Origin: WHSW01 sp963769945
GTDB taxonomy: Bacteria; Actinomycetota; Thermoleophilia; Solirubrobacterales; 70-9
Length of the DNA: 64,000 bases
Reading direction: 5' to 3'
NCBI GenBank assembly: GCA_963769945.1
Contig: CAVYOA010000016.1
Location: forward strand, 72,581 to 136,580
This document shows positions 44,044 through 51,621 of the stretch, in pieces. The notes under the pieces were generated by a model. That model was not told the origin of the DNA and did no database searches. It was given only the letters and a program-made list of their open reading frames with translations. Within the stretch, counting starts at the first letter, position 1, and the number at the start of each line of letters is the position of its first letter. The position numbers were made by a program, and so were the translations under genes.

Positions 44044-45110
44044 GCCGCCAGCCACTGCTCGGCGTTGGCCTCGTGCATCTCGGTCAGGATCTCCTCGATG
44101 CCGTAGCGCGGCTGCCAGCCGGGGTAGTCGGCCTCGAAGGCCGACACGTCCGAGATCCACCAGCGATGGTCGCCGACGCGGTTGGTCTCGTCGAGACTCC
44201 AGTCGAGCTCGCGACCGGCGATCCGCTCGCATGCCTCGATCGCCTCCAGCATCGAGCAGTTCGAACGCCGCCCGCCGCCGATGTTGTAGACGGCAGCGGG
44301 CTTGGGATCCGCGCGAAAGGCCTCGAACGCGGCGACGAGGTCGGCGCTGTGGATGTTGTCGCGCACCTGCTTGCCGCCGTAGCCGAACACGGTGTAAGGG
44401 GTGGAGGTGACCGTGCAGCGCATCAGGTAGGCGAGAAAGCCGTGAAGCTGGGCGCCGGCGTGCTGAGGGCCGGTGAGACAGCCGCCACGAAAGCACACGG
44501 TCCGCAGCCCGAAATAACGGCCATACTCCTGCACGAGCAGGTCGGCCGCGGCCTTCGAGACCCCGAACAGCGAGTGCGTCGAGAGATCGATCGACATCGA
44601 GGTGTCGATGCCGTCGTGGTAGCGGTGGGACTCGGGCAGCTCGACGCGCGTCGGCGTTTCCTCGAGCGGCAACCGGTTCGGGGTATCGCCGTAGACCTTG
44701 TTGGTGGAGCAGAAGATGAACGGCGCCTCGGGGGCGTGAGCGCGGGTCGCCTCGAGCAGGTTCAGGGTGGCGGTGGCGTTGATCTCGAAGTCGGTGCGGG
44801 GCTCGCGCGCTGCCCAGTCGTGCGAGGGCTGCGCGGCGGCGTGGATCACGACCTCGATCTCGCCGCGCGTGGGCTGTCGAAGACGCGCTCGACGGCGCCG
44901 GCGTCGCGGATATCGACCTCGACGATGCTGAAACTCCGGATAGGCGGCGCTGAGCTCGGCGCTGGTGGCTGCGGTCGAGGCCTCGGGACCGAAAAAGCGG
45001 GCGCGCATGTCGTTTTCGAGCCCGACCACGTCGAGCCCCGCGGCGACCAGCGCCCGTACCGATTCGGAACCGATCAGCCCACCCGATCCGGTGACGATGG
45101 CGACGCCCAT
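44040..45110 (-). CDS. NAD-dependent epimerase (CDP-paratose 2-epimerase-like)
   Basis: 356 residues, ATG 45110. VAIVTGSGGLIGSESVRALV is the NAD site; IFCSTNKVYGDTPNRLPLEE and HSLFGVSKAAADLLVQEYGR the catalytic region, where the usual Tyr of YxxxK is Phe. CFRGGCLTGPQHAGAQLHGF and FGYGGKQVRDNIHSADLVAA fit CDP-paratose 2-epimerase relatives. Between about 44936 and 44880 the frame is shifted and then restored: the visible EFQHRRGRYPRRRRRRARLR should read FSIVEVDIRDAGAVERVFDS. This is a compensating pair of indels, so the protein in the databank frame has a scrambled 19-residue patch. Works with the next gene to provide sugar donors. Confidence 0.82.
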   Translation of the reverse strand: MGVAIVTGSGGLIGSESVRALVAAGLDVVGLENDMRARFFGPEASTAATSAELSAAYPEFQHRRGRYPRRRRRRARLRQPTRGEIEVVIHAAAQPSHDWAAREPRTDFEINATATLNLLEATRAHAPEAPFIFCSTNKVYGDTPNRLPLEETPTRVELPESHRYHDGIDTSMSIDLSTHSLFGVSKAAADLLVQEYGRYFGLRTVCFRGGCLTGPQHAGAQLHGFLAYLMRCTVTSTPYTVFGYGGKQVRDNIHSADLVAAFEAFRADPKPAAVYNIGGGRRSNCSMLEAIEACERIAGRELDWSLDETNRVGDHRWWISDVSAFEADYPGWQPRYGIEEILTEMHEANAEQWLAA

Positions 45111-45186
45111 GAGGGCAAGAAGGCTAGATGACCGTGTGCAGGGGATACTCCGTCAATGCCTTCGCTCTACTCTGGATGGCGCTTGC

Positions 45187-45993
45187 CTACTTGATCACGC
45201 TGATGTCAGGGTTGGTCGCCAGCAGTGTCTGCGTGAACACGTAGTTGAAGGCAAAGACGGCGAGCAGGGCCATGACCACGGCCTCGTTCACCGCGCGACC
45301 AACGCCTTCGGCGCCTCCGGACGCATTCATCCCCTTGTAACAACAGACGACGGCGACGATCGCGCCGAACATCGTGCACTTCACCAGCGAGCCCCAGAGG
45401 TCGGCTACCGAGGCGTTGGTGAACAGCGTCGCGAAGAAACCGCCGAGAGGCTGGCCGTAGGCGATCTCGGCGAAGATGCCGCCGGAGATTCCGAAAAGGA
45501 TCGCGTAGACGTCGAGCAGGCCTGTGATCAGCATCAACGCGAGGAAGCGCGGCACGACGAGGTTCTTGATCGGGTCGACGCCGAGCACCTGCAGCGCATC
45601 GAGTTCCTCGCGGATCTTGCGGGCCCCGAGGTCGGCGGTGATTGCCGTACCGGCAACACCCGCGACGATGATCGCGCTGACGAAAGGTGCGAACTCGCGG
45701 ACCGAAGCGAGGATGAAGAAGCCGCCGAGGCGGTCGAGGGCGCCGAAGAGGCTGAGGAAGTTGGCGGCTTGCAGGCCGGGGGCGCCGAAGCTGACCGCGA
45801 CCATCGAGATCGCCATCGGAAACCAGCAGAGCTGAAGCGCGAAGAGGAACTGGCTGACGAACTCGCCGCCGTAGGGATATGGAGGGCGCGCGGCAGCCGT
45901 CAGCGTCTTCGCGGTCAGGATGATCATCTGCCCGACTTGCTCGAACAGGCCCTTGACCGGCAGAAACGCCCTGTCGGCTGCCGCTTGAATCAT
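45187..45993 (-). CDS. MlaE/YrbE family ABC permease
   Basis: 268 residues, ATG 45993. About five membrane spans and the family signature GARKIREELDALQVLGVDPI, followed by NLVVPRFLALMLITGLLDVY. YrbE/MlaE permeases work with MCE proteins and an MlaF ATPase to move lipids or sterols between membrane and outer layers. Actinobacterial mce operons normally have two yrbE genes followed by six mce genes; here a single permease stands alone between a GntR-like gene and glycan epimerases, and no second yrbE, mce or ATPase gene is present in the window. Confidence 0.85.
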   Translation of the reverse strand: MIQAAADRAFLPVKGLFEQVGQMIILTAKTLTAAARPPYPYGGEFVSQFLFALQLCWFPMAISMVAVSFGAPGLQAANFLSLFGALDRLGGFFILASVREFAPFVSAIIVAGVAGTAITADLGARKIREELDALQVLGVDPIKNLVVPRFLALMLITGLLDVYAILFGISGGIFAEIAYGQPLGGFFATLFTNASVADLWGSLVKCTMFGAIVAVVCCYKGMNASGGAEGVGRAVNEAVVMALLAVFAFNYVFTQTLLATNPDISVIK

Positions 45994-46007
45994 CCTTGGG
46001 TGAGGCC

Positions 46008-46031
46008 CCCGCAGGAGCTTGCTCCTGCGGG
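46008..46031. promoter_or_regulatory. perfect 10-bp hairpin in the gntR-mlaE gap
   Basis: CCCGCAGGAG-CTTG-CTCCTGCGGG, a perfect stem with a 4-base loop. It lies in the 43-bp gap between the stop of the GntR-like gene (46037) and the start of the permease (45993). No T-run follows on either strand, so it is not a standard intrinsic terminator; it may attenuate, stabilise an mRNA end or hinder ribosome access to the permease start. Confidence 0.6.
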
Positions 46032-46036
46032 CTGTG

Positions 46037-46928
46037 TTACGGGCATCCGCCCGACACCTTCACCCGCCACCAGCTCATCAGCACTCCCAGCGGCCCCATC
46101 CTCGGGTGCGCCGACCAGGTTGTGCATCCAGGCTCGCCGATCTCGGCCGCGGTGACTGTTGCCCAGCGATGCGCGGCCGGGTCGGCAACGATCTCATCGC
46201 GGCGCTGGCGCGCGCGGCGCTGGCCCCGGGCTGTCGAGATCGCCGCCGCTCGAGCCTCCGCGAGCTGGGTAACGAGCCCGTCGCGCGAATGAGCCAGCAT
46301 CTCGACGTCGGCGATTCGCGGCTCGCGTTGACGAACCGCAACATTGCTGTCACGTGGCTCGAGATCTCGGCGATAGGCGGCAAGCTCAGACTCGAGCCGG
46401 CCGATTTGACGGCGCAGCTCGCGGCGCGCCGCTGCTGCGTCGACCTCGAGCCAAGAGTCATCGAGCTCGAGCTCGGCCGCGATCGCCGGCTGCTCGCTCG
46501 AGCTCGTCACCATCGAAGCCTGGGAGCTCGAGCTCTGCCAGCGAGGCAGCGACGAGAGCGACGATGGCGACATCGTGCGAGTCGACGCCGGCCTCGTCGG
46601 CGGCTGCCATCGCGTCGGCGACGATGCGCTCGACCTCGCTCGAGCCGCAGGCGCTGTCGGCGACGAAGCTACCGCTGCCGTGCTGGGTTGTGACGAGCCC
46701 CTCTTGCTCGAGCTTGGCGTAGGCGCCGCGTACGGTGTTGACGTTGACGCCTGCCCAGCTGGCGAGCGAGCGCACGCTCGGCATCCGCGCTCCGGGCTCG
46801 AGCCTGCCCGCGGCGATCAGGGCACGAAGCCGCCACGAGAGCTGCACTCCAACGGGAAGCTCATCGTCCGGATCGGCTGAGAACGGGGTGCGGGCGGAGC
46901 TGCACTTGCTTCCGTGAGACTGTGCCAT
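46037..46928 (-). CDS. GntR-family transcriptional regulator (frameshifted)
   Basis: ATG 46928. Residues about 22-90 are a GntR winged helix-turn-helix: PVGVQLSWRLRALIAAGRLE, PGARMPSVRSLASWAGVNVN, TVRGAYAKLEQEGLVTTQHG. The C-terminal part changes frame near 46500: LPGFDGDELERA is followed, in the other frame, by DSWLEVDAAAARRELRRQIG and RLESELAAYRRDLEPR, a coiled-coil-like region rather than a large effector domain. This is the YtrA-like short layout, often linked to ABC transporters, so control of the adjacent MlaE-like permease gene is plausible. The start lies inside an inverted-repeat region that may be its own operator. Confidence 0.72.
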
Positions 46929-46961
46929 CAAGGCACACAGTAGCGGCGTTCGAGTGTGCCT
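46921..46961. promoter_or_regulatory. candidate GntR operator with repeated GGCACA half-sites
   Basis: AGGCACAC at 46931-46938 and GTGTGCCT at 46954-46961 form a perfect 8-bp inverted repeat with 15 bases between; TGTGCC at 46921-46926 forms a second repeat with GGCACA at 46932-46937. A further AGTGCCT lies at 46974-46980. The region sits in the 71-bp divergent space between the regulator (46928, minus) and the Mec-like gene (47000, plus), so one site could control both. Confidence 0.6.
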
Positions 46962-46999
46962 GCAAGCTAAAACAGTGCCTCTCTCGCTAGCCTCGACTG

Positions 47000-47395
47000 G
47001 TGCGAATTTCGGCCCAGCTTCACGACGAACTTGTCGCTCATGCCCGCGCTGACGCTCCGAATGAGTGCTGCGGCATGATCGCCGCCGCGAACGGGAGCTT
47101 CACCGGGCATTTTCGCGCCCGTAACGAGTTCGCCAGCCCGATGCGCTTTCAGATCGATTCGGCCGACCAGATCCGGATCACGAACGAGATCGAGTCGCGC
47201 GGAGAGGAGATCGGCGCGATTTATCACTCGCATCCGAAGACCGAGGCCTATCCCTCCCAGACCGACGTCAACCTCGCCGCCTGGTGGCCGGGGGTCGCCT
47301 GGGTGATCTGCTCGCTGGGCGAGGATGAGCCGGTGATTCGCATGTTCGAGATCGACGGCACGGCGGTGAAGGAGGTCGAGCTGGTTGTCGAGTGA
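47000..47395 (+). CDS. mec: JAMM/Mec-like metallopeptidase
   Basis: 131 residues, GTG start. The complete JAMM zinc motif is present: catalytic Glu in NECCGM, then HSHPKTEAYPSQTD (H-x-H-x10-D). Mec of mycobacteria cleaves cysteine from the carrier CysO after CysM has built the thioester-derived peptide bond. The size and HSHPxTEAYPSxTD form match that enzyme, so the symbol is reasonable. A CysM-type synthase is encoded at 17 kb but no CysO is seen in the window. The next gene's start overlaps its 3' end. Confidence 0.85.
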   Translation: MRISAQLHDELVAHARADAPNECCGMIAAANGSFTGHFRARNEFASPMRFQIDSADQIRITNEIESRGEEIGAIYHSHPKTEAYPSQTDVNLAAWWPGVAWVICSLGEDEPVIRMFEIDGTAVKEVELVVE

Positions 47396-47900
47396 GACCG
47401 GCGAGACAGTCGAGCCGCTGGCGTGCCCGGCATGCGCGCGCAAGTTCGGCCTCGACGAGCGTTTCTGCCCCGACTGCGAGATGCCGCTCGTCTACGTCGG
47501 GCGCGGCGAGCAGGCGCCGATAACCGACGCGCACGAGCGAGCGCGCAAGGTCCGTCCCGAGTACGCCGGCGGCGAGCTCGTCAAGGCCGCGTTTGCCCAG
47601 AACCTCGCCGAGGCGCAGTTGATCCAGGGCATTCTGCTCGAGCAGGGCATCCCCAGCGTCGAGCGCCGCTCGCGCGGGTTTGACGTTCCCGACTTTCTCG
47701 CTGCCGGTCCGCGCGACATCCTCGTGCCGCAGTCGGGATACGAGGCGGCGCAGGAGTTGCTTACCGACACAACCGCGCCTGCGCAGCTCGGCGAGGCTCG
47801 TGAAACTGACGAGCGCCCGGTGCGCTTGGCGTTGTGGATCGTCGTCGCGCTCGCCGTTGCGTTCGCGATCGTCTGGCTGCTCTACCAGGCTGCGACCTGA
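47385..47900 (+). CDS. zinc-ribbon DUF2007-type protein with C-terminal membrane anchor
   Basis: 171 residues, TTG start overlapping mec by 11 nt. The N-terminus has two CxxC pairs (ACPACARKFGLDERFCPDCEMP), a zinc ribbon. Residues 55-125 are DUF2007-like: GGELVKAAFAQNLAEAQLIQ, GILLEQGIPSVERRSRG, ILVPQSGYEAAQELL. The last 25 residues are one membrane span. Function is unknown; DUF2007 proteins are called putative signal transducers. The overlap suggests joint expression with mec. Confidence 0.75.
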   Translation: MSSETGETVEPLACPACARKFGLDERFCPDCEMPLVYVGRGEQAPITDAHERARKVRPEYAGGELVKAAFAQNLAEAQLIQGILLEQGIPSVERRSRGFDVPDFLAAGPRDILVPQSGYEAAQELLTDTTAPAQLGEARETDERPVRLALWIVVALAVAFAIVWLLYQAAT

Positions 47901-47971
47901 CGCAGGGCTCGCGGTGACGATGCCGAGGGGGCAGAAACTCCGGCTAGCCCCCAATAACTGTCCTTCGACGG

Positions 47972-48766
47972 TTAGGGCCGGGCGAACGGATCCTCGTCGG
48001 TGAGCTGGTCGAACATCGCGGCCCGGGGCAGCTCGTCGCGCAGATAGCGACGCCACTCGCGCTCGACGTCGCCTAACGGGGCGTCGAAGGCGAGCTCGAT
48101 TGCTTTCCCGGCACCCTCGCGTCGCAGCCTCGAGACCAAGATCGCGCAGGAGTCGGGACCGCGTTCGCGTTCGAGCAGGTCGAAGATCGTGCCGCCGAGG
48201 ATGATCGCATCGCGGGCCGTCGGCGGAAAGCTCGGCGGCCGTCCTTGACGCATCCGCGTGTTCACGGCGGGCCGAAACAGCGCGGTCTGCCCGGCGAAGT
48301 ACTGGGCCCCTCCCTCGATCAGCCAGGCCCAGCGCACATAGCGGCTGAAACGGCGCGGTCCCCACGGCGGTGGCAGGCGGTCGTTGTTGGCGGCGATGAC
48401 GATCTGCGTGTAGAGGCGATCGGCGGTGCCTCGCAGGGCCGCGAGCGAATCCTCCCCCGCTGAGCGGCGCTCGGTGTGTTCGTCGTTGAGAACGTGAAGC
48501 TCGGACGCCATCGCCCAACCCGCGAGGTAACGGCGTCCGGCCGGTGCTGCGCCCAAACGTGCGATCGGCAAGAACGGATGGGCGGCGGCAAGCCAAGCTG
48601 GGCTGGGGTGGACGATCACCGTGATCCCGCCCGGGGCGTCGTCGAAGCGCTCCTCGAGGCGCAGGCGAACATCCTCGAGACGGTCGAGCGTGCGTTGCGC
48701 GCAGGCGTCGTCGGCGCTCTCGTGGCGCGCGGTGAAGCTCAGCGACTCGGTCTCGACCCAGGCCAT
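47972..48766 (-). CDS. peptidase-MA-like protein lacking the HExxH motif
   Basis: 264 residues. The order of segments, SADDACAQRTLDRLEDVRLR then DDAPGGITVIVHPSPAWLAA, and later RWAWLIEGGAQYFAGQTALF, follows gluzincin peptidase-MA relatives, where WLxEGxAxYF supplies the third zinc ligand. The place where HExxH should be reads ADRLYTQIVIAANNDRL, so the catalytic motif is absent. It is therefore probably a non-peptidase homologue. No signal peptide. Its 3' end faces the DUF2007 gene across 71 bases that contain a weak hairpin (AACTGTC/GACGGTT). Confidence 0.55.
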   Translation of the reverse strand: MAWVETESLSFTARHESADDACAQRTLDRLEDVRLRLEERFDDAPGGITVIVHPSPAWLAAAHPFLPIARLGAAPAGRRYLAGWAMASELHVLNDEHTERRSAGEDSLAALRGTADRLYTQIVIAANNDRLPPPWGPRRFSRYVRWAWLIEGGAQYFAGQTALFRPAVNTRMRQGRPPSFPPTARDAIILGGTIFDLLERERGPDSCAILVSRLRREGAGKAIELAFDAPLGDVEREWRRYLRDELPRAAMFDQLTDEDPFARP

Positions 48767-48813
48767 TGGAGTACTCAGTCTGGCCGATACCCCAGCGGTG
48801 TCGCCGCCAGAGC

Positions 48814-51591
48814 CTATTTCTGGATTTGCACTACCTGCTGGAAGGTGGGCCGGTCGATCCAGTGGATCGGCGGCTGCTCGATCGCACCGGTCGCGGTGTG
48901 GCGCACCGAGTCGTTACACCACTGGATGCTTCCGCCCTCACACGGCCCTCCCGGATAGAGCTCGCTGTCGTTGGTGTGGGTGAGCGCCTCGCCAAGCGAC
49001 ACAACCAGTGTCTTTCGACAAGCGCGCAGCTTGCCACGACCGCAGTAGATGCGAGAGAAGCGACCGGCGACCTGGTCACGGTCGAGGATCGTGCGCAGAT
49101 CCTTGTTGACGTAGCCGTACCAGCCGTTGATGAAGGCCGAACCGACCGGCCCCGGAGCGTCGTGCAGCGGGTTCACGCCGGCGATCGCCGCGAATAGCTT
49201 CGAGCCTAGAACCGGTTTGAACTCAGCCTCGACCAGGCGCGGCCACCACGCGTCCATGATCCGCACTGCATCAGCCTGGTCATAGATGCCATTTGCGTCC
49301 TTGTCGCGGCGGTGCGAGCCGGAGCGCATCCAGGCATCGAGCTTGCTGACCGCGTCCTGGACCGCGGCGCCGCCGGAGTTACCGATGATCTTGAGCGCGT
49401 AGGGCAGCACGACGTCGCCGCGCAGGTCGACCGTGCCGGCGTCTTCCATCGCGTCGACCAGCTTCTCGCGCGTGACCTGCTTCTTGCCGGCGATCCGGCT
49501 GCGAACACGATCGTCGAGGCGGGTCGAGCGAAAGACTGGGCCGTATGCGAACTCGGCGTCGGAAGCGCGAAAACCGCGCGCCTGCTTGTTGTTCCAGCTC
49601 GTCAGGTAGCGCTGGTCGATCGTCTGCGGGTGCGCTTTGCATGGCGCCTGCTTGGAGAAGTTGGTCTGCGGGCTGACGTTGGTCTGATCGATGGGCCCGC
49701 CGGATAGCAGCGCTTGCGATGGCGGCACGAAGCCCCGCCACTCAAATTTCTTCGAGCCCCGAGTCGGCAGGTCGGGGTGGGCCTTGCGCGAGCGCTTCGG
49801 GTTGATCCCCGAGTTGAAGTAGGCGATCCGGTCGCTGTCGATGAAGAACCAGTTGAACGTGTACTGGATTTTGCAGGCGGCGGTCATGAACTCCTGCGGC
49901 GACTCCATCTTCTCGGGGTTGTTGAAGTCGGCGAAGCCAAGCGCCGAATCGACCTCGTGGTAGTAGGTCGCGCGCAGCTTCGTAAACGCATGCGGCTTGC
50001 CCTTGATCAGGGCGCGGTGGGTGACAATCCCGAGCGCCGTGCGCTCGGCGCGGTAGGTCTCCGAGCCCGACGGCGTCGGGTCGCCGGGCGACTGGGTCCA
50101 CGTGTTGACCCGCTCGAGCACGTCGATCGGGGTGCAGGCGCCGCGGTAGAGGTAGCTCATCGAGGCCAGGGTCGGCTTCGAGCCGTCTGGCTCGCAGAGC
50201 TTGGCCGCGAAGGTGTCGACGATGTCCTGTCCGGCCGACGTCGCCGACCATGCGTAGTCGCGCCCGTGGCCAAGCTGGACATAAAGGTTGGTCCCGGGAA
50301 AGGCGCTGCCGCGGGCATCAAGCGGCGGTCCCGTCGGTCCACCGGGTGCGTGGATCTCGAACTCGAGCAGGATCTGGGGTGTGAAGTAGGAGACCTGGGG
50401 GCCGATTACGGCGACGGGGGAATCGCCCTCTGATTCCCTGTCGGAGACCAGGAGGGCGTTGGACGAGCCCTGGTCTCGCAGGCTGAGCAGCATCGAGCCG
50501 ACATCGCCGAGCTTGCCGCCGTCGCCGGAACTTGTTTCGGCGCCCGCTGTTGTCGCGGCGACAACGTTTTGCGCGACGGTCGTGTCGCGGTCGGGCAGCG
50601 CGGCCTTGGCGCCGCGGCGAAGCGGCATGTAGGGAAAGCGCTTGCCTTGGATCGTGGTAGGTGCCTCGGGGTCGTTGGCGCGGCGAAAGTCCTTCCATAC
50701 GTTCATCCCAGCCCGCTTGCCGAAGCGCTTTCGCGCCTCCTCGAGCACAAGCGCCGAGCCGATCTCGTTGCCGCCGCCCTTGCCGAAAATGCCGGCGACC
50801 AGCGAGGCGATCGAGATCACGTCGGTGACCTGCCAGTTCTCGGGGCCTTCGGGGTGACCGAGGAGCCCGTACTCACCGGGCATCAGCAGGGGGTTGGCGC
50901 GCAGCTGGGCGATGCGAGCGTTGATCCCGGCGGTGAACTCGGTGACGTCGCGCTGAACCTGGATCCCGTCGGCGCCGTAGGCCTCGTCGGCGAGGTCGTA
51001 CTGGACCTGGAGCTCGGCATCGTTGCGGTAAGGCGTGTCGGCGAAGACGCTGCGATCCATCTCGCGATTGCCCTCCGAGCCGCCGGCGAAGGAGGCGAGC
51101 TGGGCGCGGCCGGAATGGCGCAAGGCATCGATCAGGAACATCCGGTCTTCGGCTGCGATGTAGCCCGCGCCGAACATCGCTCCGGCCCGCGTCTCACCGT
51201 AGATCCGGGGGACGCCGAACTGGTCGCGAACGATGGTGACGTCATTGCGCGGGCTGTAGGTGCGCTCGACGTTGGCGGGCTGGACGCCGAAGGTCGCGTC
51301 CTTGAAGTAGTCGGTGAGCTGAGACTCGGTGAGGCCGGGCGTCGCGTAAACAAGGTCCTCATACATCTGCAGCTGGTCGCTGTCGTGCGGCGGGCGCGCG
51401 CCGGTAGTGAGGAAAGCGCCGATCTCAGCCGCGTTTACGCTCTGGCCCTGGCCCGGGGGCAAGATGTTGAGAAAGCCCCCGGCGTCGTTTTCGCCGTAGG
51501 CGCCGGGCGTGGGAGCGCCGCTGGCAATCGCGGGCAACGCCAGCAAGCCCGCGATGATCGACATGGCAGCGATTGTGCGCGGCCGTCTCAT
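48814..51591 (-). CDS. secreted penicillin-acylase family N-terminal-nucleophile hydrolase
   Basis: 925 residues with an N-terminal signal peptide (MSIIAGLLALPAIASGAPTP). The alpha-chain part includes VTIVRDQFGVPRIYGETRAG and FGAGYIAAEDRMFLIDALRH, as in penicillin/cephalosporin/AHL acylases. The autoproteolytic site and new N-terminal serine are in DQGSSNALLVSD near residue 376. The beta-chain contains SYFTPQILLEFEIHAPGGPT and YAWSATSAGQDIVDTFAAKL. Family members hydrolyse amide bonds of beta-lactams, acyl-homoserine lactones or lipopeptides; the substrate here cannot be told. Expected outside the cell. It seems to be a single-gene unit. Confidence 0.87.
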   Translation of the reverse strand: MRRPRTIAAMSIIAGLLALPAIASGAPTPGAYGENDAGGFLNILPPGQGQSVNAAEIGAFLTTGARPPHDSDQLQMYEDLVYATPGLTESQLTDYFKDATFGVQPANVERTYSPRNDVTIVRDQFGVPRIYGETRAGAMFGAGYIAAEDRMFLIDALRHSGRAQLASFAGGSEGNREMDRSVFADTPYRNDAELQVQYDLADEAYGADGIQVQRDVTEFTAGINARIAQLRANPLLMPGEYGLLGHPEGPENWQVTDVISIASLVAGIFGKGGGNEIGSALVLEEARKRFGKRAGMNVWKDFRRANDPEAPTTIQGKRFPYMPLRRGAKAALPDRDTTVAQNVVAATTAGAETSSGDGGKLGDVGSMLLSLRDQGSSNALLVSDRESEGDSPVAVIGPQVSYFTPQILLEFEIHAPGGPTGPPLDARGSAFPGTNLYVQLGHGRDYAWSATSAGQDIVDTFAAKLCEPDGSKPTLASMSYLYRGACTPIDVLERVNTWTQSPGDPTPSGSETYRAERTALGIVTHRALIKGKPHAFTKLRATYYHEVDSALGFADFNNPEKMESPQEFMTAACKIQYTFNWFFIDSDRIAYFNSGINPKRSRKAHPDLPTRGSKKFEWRGFVPPSQALLSGGPIDQTNVSPQTNFSKQAPCKAHPQTIDQRYLTSWNNKQARGFRASDAEFAYGPVFRSTRLDDRVRSRIAGKKQVTREKLVDAMEDAGTVDLRGDVVLPYALKIIGNSGGAAVQDAVSKLDAWMRSGSHRRDKDANGIYDQADAVRIMDAWWPRLVEAEFKPVLGSKLFAAIAGVNPLHDAPGPVGSAFINGWYGYVNKDLRTILDRDQVAGRFSRIYCGRGKLRACRKTLVVSLGEALTHTNDSELYPGGPCEGGSIQWCNDSVRHTATGAIEQPPIHWIDRPTFQQVVQIQK

Positions 51592-51621
51592 TGCCGCGCG
51601 ACTTTAACCGGGCGCCGAGCT

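Noticed and set aside
47901..47971. Hairpin AACTGTC/GACGGTT between two convergent genes as a bidirectional terminator
   Set aside because: One wobble pair and no T-run on either side; too weak to call.
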